Shown here piece by piece: positions 17,460 through 25,698 of a stretch of DNA of 64,000 nucleotides (within the stretch, counting starts at the first letter, position 1; every line of letters starts with the position of its first letter). Both the position numbers and the translations under genes were made by a program. Source of the stretch: Chryseobacterium edaphi (GTDB lineage: Bacteria > Bacteroidota > Bacteroidia > Flavobacteriales > Weeksellaceae). The notes beneath the pieces were generated by a model. It made no database searches, had not been told where the DNA came from, and saw nothing but the letters and a program-made list of their open reading frames with translations. The stretch is from contig NZ_JAOTEM010000001.1 in the NCBI RefSeq assembly GCF_025628985.1, positions 930,001 to 994,000 of the forward strand. The letters run 5' to 3'.

Positions 17460-18269
17460 TTGAATATAAAATTCCAACATATCATCACCATTTTAATCGG
17501 AGGAACTTTGGTTTTTTCATCATTAAATTTCGCATCAAATAAACCAGATTCTAAGAGAAATTTAATTTGGAATGACGAATTTAACGGAAAAGGATTACCA
17601 GATTCTTCCAAATGGAATTACGATGTCGGCGGTGACGGTTACGGAAACAATGAAGCTCAGTTCTACACCAAAAACCGTTTGGAAAATGCAAGAGTTGAAA
17701 ACGGAAATCTTGTCATTGAAGCCAAAAAAGAAAACTGGGAAAAAAATAAATATACGTCTGCAAGACTTTTAACGAAAGGAAAATTCTCTTTTCAATATGG
17801 AACAATTGAAGTTCGTGCGAAACTTCCAAAAGGTCGTGGAACCTGGCCTGCAATCTGGATGATGAGCGAGAATATGAAAGAATGGCCGGAAGATGGCGAG
17901 TTGGATATCATGGAACATGTTGGTTTTAATCAAGGTTATATTCACTCATCGGTTCATACGAAAAAGTACAATCACATTATCGGAACTCAGAAAACTGATA
18001 CGCTAATTGTGAAAGATGCAAGTGAAAAATTCCATATCTATAAAGCAGACTGGACACCTGAAAAAATTGATGTATATATTGATGATCAGAAATTTTTCAC
18101 TTATGAAAATAAAGAAAAAACCTATGAAGCTTGGCCTTTTGATCAGCCATATTTTATCATCTTAAATTTAGCTGTCGGTGGTTTTTGGGGCGGAAAAGAA
18201 GGAATTGATGATACCATTTTTCCTCAGAAATATTACATTGATTATGTAAGAGTTTATAAAAATGATTAG
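17460..18269 (+). CDS. Glycoside hydrolase family 16 beta-glucanase (laminarinase-like)
   Basis: The 269-residue exported enzyme begins at a TTG (no better in-frame ATG precedes the signal peptide, about residues 1-26). The GH16 catalytic signature ELDIME is complete: E147 nucleophile, D149, E152 acid/base. It is preceded by the WPAIWMM motif typical of endo-beta-1,3-glucanases, with YIDYVRVYK at the end. It is expected to hydrolyse internal beta-1,3 linkages of laminarin-like glucans. The TTG start after a repeat-rich gap suggests lower or separately controlled translation; this is inference. Confidence 0.9.
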   Translation: MNIKFQHIITILIGGTLVFSSLNFASNKPDSKRNLIWNDEFNGKGLPDSSKWNYDVGGDGYGNNEAQFYTKNRLENARVENGNLVIEAKKENWEKNKYTSARLLTKGKFSFQYGTIEVRAKLPKGRGTWPAIWMMSENMKEWPEDGELDIMEHVGFNQGYIHSSVHTKKYNHIIGTQKTDTLIVKDASEKFHIYKADWTPEKIDVYIDDQKFFTYENKEKTYEAWPFDQPYFIILNLAVGGFWGGKEGIDDTIFPQKYYIDYVRVYKND

Positions 18270-18279
18270 TATTAAAATT

Positions 18280-18330
18280 CCCCTCTTTTAGAGGGGTGGC
18301 GAAAATTCGATAGAATTTTTGACGGGGTGG
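18280..18330. repeat. Double-hairpin intergenic repeat
   Basis: Two adjacent stem-loops, CCCCTC-TTTTA-GAGGGG and AAAATTC-GATA-GAATTTT, are followed by GACGGGGTGG. The layout resembles REP-like elements dispersed in flavobacterial genomes. It fills the gap between GH16 and the second GH30 gene. Confidence 0.65.
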
Positions 18331-18359
18331 TTAATTATATATAATAGAAAGAAGAAATA

Positions 18360-19799
18360 ATGAAGAAACTAGTAGTAAGTTGTTTTGTAGTGGGAGCTTT
18401 TTTTAATGCAAGCGCGCAAAACTACTGGAAAAAAAATGCAGGAAAAACAGCAAAAGTAATTTTAACAAACTCTAAAACCAACGAAAAAATGGTGGATAAA
18501 GGAGTGGTGAAATTTGAAAAAATGGCTCAGCCGAAGGAAACTGATGCGTGTATTTTTGTTGATCCGGATTTTAAATATCAAAAACTTATCGGAATTGGTG
18601 GAGCCATTACAGATGCTTCCGCCGAAACTTTTTATAAACTTCCAAAGAATAAGCAGAAAGAAATTATTGAGGCTTATTATGGGAAAAACGGTTTGGGATA
18701 CACGGTTGTTCGTACTAATATGAATTCGTGTGATTTTTCAAGTGATTCGTATACATATGTGAAGGAAAATGATAATTCATTGAAATCTTTCGATGTTGCA
18801 CATGATGAAAAGTATAAAATTCCATTAATTAAGGAAGCTCAAAAGGCGATCGGAAAAGATTTTACTTTTTACTTTTCTCCTTGGAGTCCACCGGCTTGGA
18901 TGAAATCAAACAAAAATCTTTTGAAAGGTGGAAGGCTTGAAAATCAATATTATCAAACCTGGGCAGATTATTATGTAAAATTCATCAAAGAATACGAAAA
19001 AAGAGGGATTAATATTTGGGGGTTGACCATTCAGAACGAACCAATGGCCACACAAACCTGGGAATCTTGTATCTATACAGCGGAAGAAGAAGGGGAGTTC
19101 CTTAGAAAAAATTTAGGTCCGACTCTTTGGAAAAACGGTTTTAAAGATAAAAAAGTCATGATTTGGGATCATAACCGTGATTTGATTTATCAAAGAGCCA
19201 CAACAACGTTAAGCGATCCGGAAACTTCAAAATTTGCTTCAGGAATTGGTTATCACTGGTACGAAACATGGAATAACAAAACGCAGCTTTTCGATAATTT
19301 ATTGGAAACTCAAAGAGCTTTTCCGGATAAATTTTTAGCATTTACCGAAGGCTGTAAAGAGCAATTTGATCTTACTAAAATTTACGATGTAAGTTTAGGT
19401 GAATTGTATGGAAGAAATATGATTAACGATTTTAACAAAGGAACAGCTTTGTGGACGGATTGGAACGTTCTTCTTGATGAAACCGGCGGTCCCAACCATG
19501 TTGGAAATTTCTGTTTTGCACCAATTATTGCAGATACAAGAACTGGCGAAGTTCATTATACTTATGAATTTTATTATGTGGGACACGTTTCCAAATACAT
19601 TAAACCAAATGCTCAGAGAATCGGAACCTCATCCAATAGAGCAGCTTTAACCTCTACAACTTTCATGAATGAAAACGGACAATTGGTAACGGTAATCATG
19701 AATGATTCAGACAATGATATCGATACCAATCTCTGGATCGAAGGAATGTCGGCAAAGTTATCTGCACCTGCTCATTCTATACAAACTGTAATTTTATAG
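18360..19799 (+). CDS. Second glycoside hydrolase family 30 enzyme
   Basis: The 479-residue protein has a signal peptide ending about residue 20 (FFNASAQ) and no lipobox, so it is likely periplasmic or secreted. GH30 motifs are clear: GIGGAITDASAET, YFSPWSPPAWMKSN, acid/base E227 in IQNEP and nucleophile E330 in AFTEGC. The GYHWYETW and TALWTDWNVLLDETGGPNH segments resemble the glucosylceramidase-like branch. It differs strongly from the GH30 at 13279, so the two probably cut different bonds or act in different compartments. It is the last gene of the locus before two hairpin terminators. Confidence 0.9.
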   Translation: MKKLVVSCFVVGAFFNASAQNYWKKNAGKTAKVILTNSKTNEKMVDKGVVKFEKMAQPKETDACIFVDPDFKYQKLIGIGGAITDASAETFYKLPKNKQKEIIEAYYGKNGLGYTVVRTNMNSCDFSSDSYTYVKENDNSLKSFDVAHDEKYKIPLIKEAQKAIGKDFTFYFSPWSPPAWMKSNKNLLKGGRLENQYYQTWADYYVKFIKEYEKRGINIWGLTIQNEPMATQTWESCIYTAEEEGEFLRKNLGPTLWKNGFKDKKVMIWDHNRDLIYQRATTTLSDPETSKFASGIGYHWYETWNNKTQLFDNLLETQRAFPDKFLAFTEGCKEQFDLTKIYDVSLGELYGRNMINDFNKGTALWTDWNVLLDETGGPNHVGNFCFAPIIADTRTGEVHYTYEFYYVGHVSKYIKPNAQRIGTSSNRAALTSTTFMNENGQLVTVIMNDSDNDIDTNLWIEGMSAKLSAPAHSIQTVIL

Positions 19800-19828
19800 C
19801 ACTTCATATTAACATTTTTATTATTAAG

Positions 19829-19860
19829 AATCGGCGGCACCAAAGGTGCCGCCGATTTGA
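19829..19860 (+). terminator. Strong GC-rich terminator closing the glucan locus
   Basis: A 13-base perfect stem, AATCGGCGGCACC, AAA loop, GGTGCCGCCGATT, stands out in AT-rich sequence 30 bases after the GH30 stop codon. Confidence 0.85.
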
Positions 19861-19886
19861 TTTTAGCTTTAAAAATTTAAAACAAA

Positions 19887-19918
19887 AAAGCCAAAGTAAA
19901 AAATACTTCGGCTTTAAT
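19887..19918. terminator. Terminator between GH30 and fabI
   Basis: AAAGCCAAAGTA and TACTTCGGCTTT pair with one mismatch and are flanked by A and T runs. It is placed to stop fabI transcription from the right. Confidence 0.75.
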
Positions 19919-19943
19919 TATTTTGATTAGAGAATATTATCTC

Positions 19944-20750
19944 TTAAAAATCATATTTTTCAATTACTTTCTGAGTAACTCCTGTGTTGCTGAATCCTCC
20001 GTCATGGAATAAATTCTGCATTGTCACTTTCTTCGTAAGATCTGAGAACAAAGTTACACAATAGTCTGCACACTCAAGAGCTGATGCATTTCCTAGCGGC
20101 GACATATCTTCAGCATATCCTAAGAAGCCTCCGAAACCTTTTACTCCGCTTCCTGCAGTAGTAACCGTTGGAGACTGAGAAACCGTGTTTACACGTACTT
20201 TTCTGTCACCCCAGTAATATCCGAAAGTTCTTGCAATACTTTCTAAGTATGCTTTATTGTCAGACATATCGTTGTAATCAGGGAACGTTCTTTGTGCAGC
20301 AATATAAGTTAGAGCCAAAATGCTTCCCCACTCATTCATACAGTCTTTTGCCCAAGCCGTTTTCATTACTTTATGAAAAGAAACTGCTGAGATATCCCAA
20401 CCTTTTTCCGTCCAATCGTAATTCATATCGGTATAATGTTTCCCTTTTCTTACATTTACGGACATTCCTATTGAGTGAAGGATAAAATCTATCTTACCGA
20501 ATTTTGCAATGGCAGCATCAAAAAGTTTATCAAGATCTTCAGTAGAAGTTGCATCTGCACCTATTACTTCAGAACCAGTTTTTTCTGCTAATCCGTTCAA
20601 TTCTCCCATTCTCAGAGCGATAGGAGCGTTTGATAATATAAATTCAGCGCCTTCTTCATGGCATCTCTCAGCAACTTTCCATGCGATAGATTGTTCATTA
20701 AGGGCTCCAAAAATAATTCCTTTCTTCCCTTTAAGTAAACCGTATGACAT
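19944..20750 (-). CDS. fabI: Enoyl-[acyl-carrier-protein] reductase FabI
   Basis: The 268-residue cytoplasmic enzyme carries out the last reduction of each fatty-acid elongation cycle using NAD(P)H. The atypical Rossmann start GIIFGALNEQSIAWKVA and the catalytic Y159-x6-K166 pair (YNDMSDNK) identify FabI. VRVNTVSQSP then corresponds to the VRVNAISAGP segment of the E. coli enzyme. The gene stands alone with its own promoter and terminator. FabI is the triclosan target in other bacteria; sensitivity here cannot be judged. Confidence 0.95.
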   Translation of the reverse strand: MSYGLLKGKKGIIFGALNEQSIAWKVAERCHEEGAEFILSNAPIALRMGELNGLAEKTGSEVIGADATSTEDLDKLFDAAIAKFGKIDFILHSIGMSVNVRKGKHYTDMNYDWTEKGWDISAVSFHKVMKTAWAKDCMNEWGSILALTYIAAQRTFPDYNDMSDNKAYLESIARTFGYYWGDRKVRVNTVSQSPTVTTAGSGVKGFGGFLGYAEDMSPLGNASALECADYCVTLFSDLTKKVTMQNLFHDGGFSNTGVTQKVIEKYDF

Positions 20751-20773
20751 AATTTTTTAATGTTTAATATCTA

Positions 20774-20781
20774 CAAATGTA
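20774..20781 (-). promoter_or_regulatory. Predicted -7 element of fabI
   Basis: On the minus strand TACATTTG matches TAnnTTTG and lies 23 bases upstream of the fabI ATG. Confidence 0.5.
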
Positions 20782-20804
20782 GGAATAATTTGTGTTTAGC
20801 ACAT

Positions 20805-20841
20805 AATAAAAAACGGAGCCTTTGTAAAAAGACTCCATTTT
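20805..20841 (-). terminator. Terminator of the small stress-like gene
   Basis: On the minus strand GGAGTC and GGCTCC pair (with one G-U) around an A/T loop and are followed by a T run. It lies 29 bases past the stop at 20870. Confidence 0.55.
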
Positions 20842-20869
20842 CTTTGAATATATTTAAAAGACTGAATTT

Positions 20870-21169
20870 CTAATTCGTTTTCTTGTTCCATTCTGCTTTC
20901 ACATCTTCAGCAGCATCTTTTGTTTTCTCCCATGCTTCACTTGCTCCGTCTTTAATGTCTTCCCAAGTATCTGAAGCATTTGCTTTCACTCTGTCTAGCC
21001 AGTCTTCCTGCGTAGCTTCCTGATCATTATCACGTTTTTCTTTGATATAATCTCTGGCTTTGTCTGCCAAATCACTCACTTTCCACTTCGCATCATTTGC
21101 TGTACTTCTTAAAGAATCTTCAGTATTATCTACTGCTCTTTCTGCTTTGTTGTAATCTTGATTGTCCAT
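20870..21169 (-). CDS. Small charged LEA-like/stress protein
   Basis: The likely start is the ATG at 21169, giving 99 residues (MDNQDYNKAERA...). The longer frame adds 14 hydrophobic residues that do not fit the rest. The product is highly hydrophilic and alpha-helical. It has repeated 11-residue-like patterns of Ala, Asp, Lys and Trp in the C-terminal half (ASDTWEDIKDGASEAWEKTKDAAEDV in overlapping pieces), similar to LEA-type or YtxH-like stress proteins. No catalytic motif is visible. A protective, membrane- or protein-stabilising role is a guess from composition. Confidence 0.6.
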   Translation of the reverse strand: MDNQDYNKAERAVDNTEDSLRSTANDAKWKVSDLADKARDYIKEKRDNDQEATQEDWLDRVKANASDTWEDIKDGASEAWEKTKDAAEDVKAEWNKKTN

Positions 21170-21383
21170 AATAATATAGTATTTAAGTGTTATATGTTTT
21201 AGAATAAACAAGAAGTATTCCTAAAGAAAAAAAAGGTTGTTAAAGTTTTCATAATATTTAAAATTTAATTTAGAAATTGAAATAATTGAATCTCTATGAT
21301 AAATTTTTTTTAAGATTAATAAAAAATTTATAAAAGTATAACGATTTTCCTGTCAATTGTCATATTCATATAAATATTATGTA

Positions 21384-21391
21384 TATCTTTG
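21384..21391 (+). promoter_or_regulatory. Predicted promoter of the YadA-head-like gene
   Basis: TATCTTTG matches the -7 consensus, with a TTG at 21357-21359 upstream at slightly long spacing. The start codon follows 24 bases after the element. Confidence 0.6.
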
Positions 21392-21415
21392 CATCGAAAC
21401 AAGTGTAATTAAGAG

Positions 21416-22603
21416 ATGAATAATAATTTATTACTAATCTCCCTTCTTTCTGTGTTTTCTATTAATAAAATACAGGCACAAGTAGGGATAGGTACAGCTA
21501 CACCTCATAGCTCTGCAATTCTCCAACTGAACGATCCGAAAAAAGGATTATTACTTACAAGCATTGCATTAACATCCATAAGTGATGCTACTACAATACC
21601 TTCACCCGCAACCGGATTATTGATCTGGAATAACGGAACAGGAGGTCTGAGTCCTACAGGGTTTTATTACTGGAATACCGGTCAATGGAATTATATCTCA
21701 CCAGGAAATTCAACATCTGGCGGAAGCTCCGGTACAGGCTGGACAACTGGTGGAAATGCAGGATCTTATGCAGGATCAAATACGACGATGTCATTTGGTA
21801 CTACTACTTATGATGATTTGGTTTTCAAAGTAAATAATATTATTGCAGGACGTTTAGGAGTAAATAATTCTGTACAGTTTGGTACGGGAAGTTCTGCAGC
21901 TCAGGATGCATCTGCAATAGGTTATAATTCTGCTGCAGCAGGCTATCAATCTCTCGCGATGGGCTATAATGCAAAAACAACTTCAAATAGTGAAACGGCT
22001 TTAGGTTTTAATGCACAAACAAGCAATCAAAACTCCACAGCTTTAGGATCAGGAAGTAAAGGATTGGGACAAAATTCTATTGCTTTGGGCTATAATTCTC
22101 AAACAAATGCTTATAATTCTACTGCTTTAGGCTCTGGAAGCAACGCAGGAGCTCAAAATGCTACCGCAATAGGATACGGTGCGACTACTAATCAGGCAAA
22201 TGCTATTGTTTTGGGTGATTCAAGTGCTAATGTAGGGATCGGTACAAGTACTCCAAATACAAATGTGAAAATTGATGTAAACGGACAATATAAATTAGGA
22301 GAGAAGGGGAGTGTACATAAAAATCAGATTAGTTTTAATCAATATCCATCAGTATCCATATCGAACTTAGGAGTTGGAGCAACAACTACTCTTAATATTC
22401 CGATTCCTTCAGGATTTGAGCCATCAAGTACAAAAGCTACCATTATTGTAACTCCTGCAGGTGATTTTTTAGGAACTACCTTTGCAATATCAAACCCAAG
22501 ATTAAGTTCGACAAATAATGTAGTAATTAATCTCACCAATATTTCTTCAAGTACTGCAAGTTTAAATTCGGCACAGTTTTATGTGACCATCAATGAATTT
22601 TAA
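21416..22603 (+). CDS. Secreted protein with YadA-head-like 14-residue repeats
   Basis: The 395-residue protein has a signal peptide (ending near IQAQ, residue 22). The next segment, GIGTATPHSSAILQL, is common at the start of Bacteroidota surface proteins. Residues about 165-265 form seven to eight 14-residue repeats of the type STALGxGSxxxxQN or SIALGYNSxTNAYN, as in YadA/Hia-type trimeric adhesin heads. A GIGTSTPN motif then leads to a beta-rich C-terminal domain. There is no YadA membrane anchor and no T9SS sorting domain, so the mode of attachment is unknown. Adhesion is a plausible role. Confidence 0.75.
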   Translation: MNNNLLLISLLSVFSINKIQAQVGIGTATPHSSAILQLNDPKKGLLLTSIALTSISDATTIPSPATGLLIWNNGTGGLSPTGFYYWNTGQWNYISPGNSTSGGSSGTGWTTGGNAGSYAGSNTTMSFGTTTYDDLVFKVNNIIAGRLGVNNSVQFGTGSSAAQDASAIGYNSAAAGYQSLAMGYNAKTTSNSETALGFNAQTSNQNSTALGSGSKGLGQNSIALGYNSQTNAYNSTALGSGSNAGAQNATAIGYGATTNQANAIVLGDSSANVGIGTSTPNTNVKIDVNGQYKLGEKGSVHKNQISFNQYPSVSISNLGVGATTTLNIPIPSGFEPSSTKATIIVTPAGDFLGTTFAISNPRLSSTNNVVINLTNISSSTASLNSAQFYVTINEF

Positions 22604-22605
22604 AT

Positions 22606-22638
22606 AAAAAAGGATTTCAAATTTTGAAATCCTTTTTT
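22606..22638. terminator. Bidirectional terminator
   Basis: AAAAAAGGATTTCAAA and its complement TTTGAAATCCTTTTTT form a long hairpin between convergent genes. Confidence 0.9.
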
Positions 22639-22642
22639 TATA

Positions 22643-23497
22643 TTAATGAATGACTCTCTCCAAAACCCACCCAATCAGTCTTTTTTCTGAGTTATGATGA
22701 TCTGCTGAGAATTCACCACGTCTTCTATTGGCAATGACGTTATTTACGGTAATAGCTTTATGACCTAAAAGTTTAGAGAAAGCATAAATCGCTGAAGTTT
22801 CCATTTCAAAATTGGTAATTCCAAGATCATTTAAAGTTTCAAGAAATTTATCATCAAGCGCTTTCAAGCGGAGTTCTCTTCCTTGTGGTGCATAAAATCC
22901 TGGAAATGTTGCTGTATTTCCATGATATTTTGCATCTTTAAAAACTTCACCTAATTCTTCTGACCATTCAGAGAAATAAAGCATTGGTCTAATTTTTTCG
23001 TAAGGAAATTTATCTAGAAAATTTTTCGAAAATTCATTTTCAAAATTGTGATCCTGGTAAAAATGCATCAATCCGTCAAAACCTACAACATTTTGAGTCA
23101 CCAACATATTATCAACTTGCACATCAGGATTAACGCTTCCGCAAGTTCCCATTCTGAAGAGTTCTAGAAATTTGTGTTCGGTTTTAAATTCCTTTTTCTT
23201 AAGATCAATATTCACCAAAGCGTCTAGCTCATTCATCACAATATCGATATTCTCCGTTCCGATTCCTGTTGACATGACAGAAATTCTTTCGCCACGCAAA
23301 GTACCGGTGTGTGTGTAAAATTCTCTTTTATTTTTTTTGATTTCTACTTTATCAAAATATTGTGAAACTTTCGGTACGCGGTCAGGATCTCCCACAAGAA
23401 TTACTTTATCGGCAATATCTTCAGGGAGTAGGTTTAAGTGATACACGCTTCCGTCTTCATTCAATACAAGTTCTGAAGCTGCAAGTTTATTTAGCAT
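22643..23497 (-). CDS. Nucleoside phosphorylase (uridine phosphorylase-like)
   Basis: The 284-residue protein belongs to the PNP/UDP family, which splits a nucleoside with phosphate into base and ribose-1-phosphate for salvage. The N-terminal VILVGDPDRVPKV is the phosphate-binding loop. FRMGTCGSVNPDV and NFEMETSAIYAFSKLLGHKA provide the ribose-binding Glu-Met-Glu segment. The base preference (uridine or purine) is not certain; the annotation follows the closest look, a Udp-type enzyme. It is monocistronic, ending at a shared terminator. Confidence 0.85.
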   Translation of the reverse strand: MLNKLAASELVLNEDGSVYHLNLLPEDIADKVILVGDPDRVPKVSQYFDKVEIKKNKREFYTHTGTLRGERISVMSTGIGTENIDIVMNELDALVNIDLKKKEFKTEHKFLELFRMGTCGSVNPDVQVDNMLVTQNVVGFDGLMHFYQDHNFENEFSKNFLDKFPYEKIRPMLYFSEWSEELGEVFKDAKYHGNTATFPGFYAPQGRELRLKALDDKFLETLNDLGITNFEMETSAIYAFSKLLGHKAITVNNVIANRRRGEFSADHHNSEKRLIGWVLERVIH

Positions 23498-23626
23498 AAT
23501 TATTTTTATATAGTTTGATAGAGTTTTGTTCGCTTATTTTAAGGAATTTAAAATTAATGAATTTTAATGAAGCAAAATATAAACATTATTTAATTTTTCG
23601 TTAAAACTGTGGTAACCTTAGGATGA

Positions 23627-23634
23627 TAGTTTTG
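23627..23634 (+). promoter_or_regulatory. Predicted -7 element of the peroxidase gene
   Basis: TAGTTTTG, in an 11-base core GATAGTTTTGC shared with the promoter at 25664, ends three bases before the ATG at 23638. It implies a leaderless transcript and rules against a start at 23623. Confidence 0.5.
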
Positions 23635-23637
23635 CGG

Positions 23638-25485
23638 ATGAAAAATTTTACGAGATATTATCCTCTATTTATTCTAATCGTATTTATCGGGATTTCAGCG
23701 ATGTCATTCAATCCGGTTGACAAAGGTTTACAAAATGAAAAGACTTTTGTCAGTCTGGGTTTATTGAATTTTAAAAATCATCTTGAAAACTTAAAGTCAG
23801 ACGTTTATCTCTTTAAAGAGGATAAGATATCAGTCGAAAAATTACAGCTTTCTCTAAAAAACACCAGAAATTCGTACAAAGAAATCGAATTTTACATTGC
23901 TTATCATTATCCTGAATTTTCTAAAACGCATTTAAACGCTGCTCCTTTATTCAGAATTGAAGCTGCCGGAACTACTGCTTATACTTTACCACCGGAAGGT
24001 TTGCAGGTACTTGATGAATTGATTTTCTCCGATGATGCAGCCGAGCAAAAAGATAAGATCATTGACATCACAGATTTTCTGTACAATAATTATAATAATT
24101 TTTATTTAAGCACGACCAAAAATGGTTTAAGCAAAGGAAATAATAAAACTTTAGCTTTAAGAATTGAACTGATCAGAATCTATACTTTAGGACTCACCGG
24201 TTTTGACACACCGGGTTCACTAAATATTTCAGAAGAAGCTTCATTTGCTTTTCAGGGAATGCAAAAATATATTAAGACCGAATCTTACTTTAAAAATTTT
24301 AATACTTCAAAAGCTGAAAAACTCTTAACCGAAAGCAAAGTTTATCTTTCTAGAAATACAGATTTTGAAACTTTTGACCGCATTGAGTTTTACAAAAATT
24401 ATCTGCAGCCTTTATATGAAGAGCTGGGAAAATGGGATGGAAATTCAGATGATTTAAAAGAGTTTTCGGGCTGGAATGTCAGTAATAAAAACTTTTTTAA
24501 CAGCGATTTTCTTGATTCTTACTTTTTTACCATCTTAAAAAAATCGGAAGACAGTGAAGAATTGAGAAATTTAGGAAAAGAAATATTCTTCGACCAGAAT
24601 CTGAGTGATAACGGAAAAATGAGCTGTGCAACCTGTCATCTTCCGCAAAAAGGCTTTGCAGACGGAAAAATTAAATCTTTAAGTAACGTCGAAGGAAAAA
24701 CGGTTTTAAGAAATTCTCCTTCCTTATATAATGCAGTTTTTGCCAAAAGATTTTTCTACGATATGCGTGCTTTTTATCTCGAACAACAAGCAGAACACGT
24801 TATTTACAACAATGAAGAATTTAATACAAGCTATGAAAGCATCATCAAAAAACTGAAAACAAAACCAGAATATAAAAAAGTATTCCGCCAAGCATTCAAA
24901 AATGGAAACATTGATAAGCAGAATTTCTCTAAAGCACTGAGTTCTTATGTAGCATCACTTTATTCTTTCGATAGCGATTTTGACCGTTTCATGAGAAACG
25001 AAAAAGAAATTTCTGACGATGCCAAAAAAGGATTTAATCTTTTTATGGGAAAAGCCAATTGCGCAACGTGTCATTTTGCACCCCATTTTTCAGGTTTGGT
25101 TCCGCCGTTTTTCAATGAAAATGAATCGGAAGTTTTGGGAGTAACTAAAAAACCGATTAAAATTTCTCCATTAGAAATAGATTCTGATCGGGGAAGAATA
25201 AAAAGTAATGTCAAAAAAGAAGACTCGTGGATCTACGAAAATTCTTTTAAAACAATGACCGTAAGAAATATTGCTTTAACCAAACCTTACTTTCATAATG
25301 GAGCTTTCAATACTTTGGAAGAAGTTTTAGACTTTTATAACGAAGGCGGCGCAGAAGGTTTAGGTTTAAAAATAAATAATCAGACTTTACCTGCCGATAA
25401 ATTGAACCTTACAGATACTGAAATCAAACAGATCATCGCTTTTCTAAATTCTCTGACAGATGTAAGCAAAGCAAAAGTGAAGTAA
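23638..25485 (+). CDS. Diheme cytochrome c peroxidase (CCP/MauG type) with helical N-terminal domain
   Basis: I choose the ATG at 23638 because the upstream ATG at 23623 lies before a promoter element. The 615-residue product has an N-terminal hydrophobic export signal. A helical domain (about 25-270) follows, with a PPEGLQVLDELIF segment like the imelysin GxHxxE motif (His and Glu changed to Gln and Asp). The C-terminal half has two heme sites: CATCH at 330-334 and CATCH at 475-479. It probably reduces peroxide in the periplasm. A PhoX phosphatase gene with a similar promoter follows, which hints at a shared iron or phosphate response (inference). Confidence 0.8.
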   Translation: MKNFTRYYPLFILIVFIGISAMSFNPVDKGLQNEKTFVSLGLLNFKNHLENLKSDVYLFKEDKISVEKLQLSLKNTRNSYKEIEFYIAYHYPEFSKTHLNAAPLFRIEAAGTTAYTLPPEGLQVLDELIFSDDAAEQKDKIIDITDFLYNNYNNFYLSTTKNGLSKGNNKTLALRIELIRIYTLGLTGFDTPGSLNISEEASFAFQGMQKYIKTESYFKNFNTSKAEKLLTESKVYLSRNTDFETFDRIEFYKNYLQPLYEELGKWDGNSDDLKEFSGWNVSNKNFFNSDFLDSYFFTILKKSEDSEELRNLGKEIFFDQNLSDNGKMSCATCHLPQKGFADGKIKSLSNVEGKTVLRNSPSLYNAVFAKRFFYDMRAFYLEQQAEHVIYNNEEFNTSYESIIKKLKTKPEYKKVFRQAFKNGNIDKQNFSKALSSYVASLYSFDSDFDRFMRNEKEISDDAKKGFNLFMGKANCATCHFAPHFSGLVPPFFNENESEVLGVTKKPIKISPLEIDSDRGRIKSNVKKEDSWIYENSFKTMTVRNIALTKPYFHNGAFNTLEEVLDFYNEGGAEGLGLKINNQTLPADKLNLTDTEIKQIIAFLNSLTDVSKAKVK

Positions 25486-25663
25486 AATTTAAGATTTTTA
25501 AATATAAAAGTCATCCGTTTGAGATGGCTTTTGTCATTATAATATTAAGTGTTTACCGTTGATTTAACAATTAATTAATCCCCGTAATATTAGGTTTGAG
25601 ATTAATTAATATTTGCCAGTATTTAATTAAAACCCTATTAACAGAGGGCTCGATACAATAAGA

Positions 25664-25671
25664 TAGTTTTG
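25664..25671 (+). promoter_or_regulatory. Predicted -7 element of the phoX gene
   Basis: TAGTTTTG in the core GATAGTTTTGC lies 27 bases before the ATG at 25699. This places the alternative start at 25669 inside the promoter. Confidence 0.55.
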
Positions 25672-25698
25672 CATCGAAATAATAAAGGTATTTATAAA

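Noticed and set aside
5803..19799. The glucan locus as a recently acquired island
   Set aside because: No tRNA, integrase or direct repeats flank it, and base composition and codon use look like the rest of the window.
25669..25698. Upstream ATG for phoX
   Set aside because: It falls within the predicted -7 element, and the signal peptide begins at the next ATG (25699).
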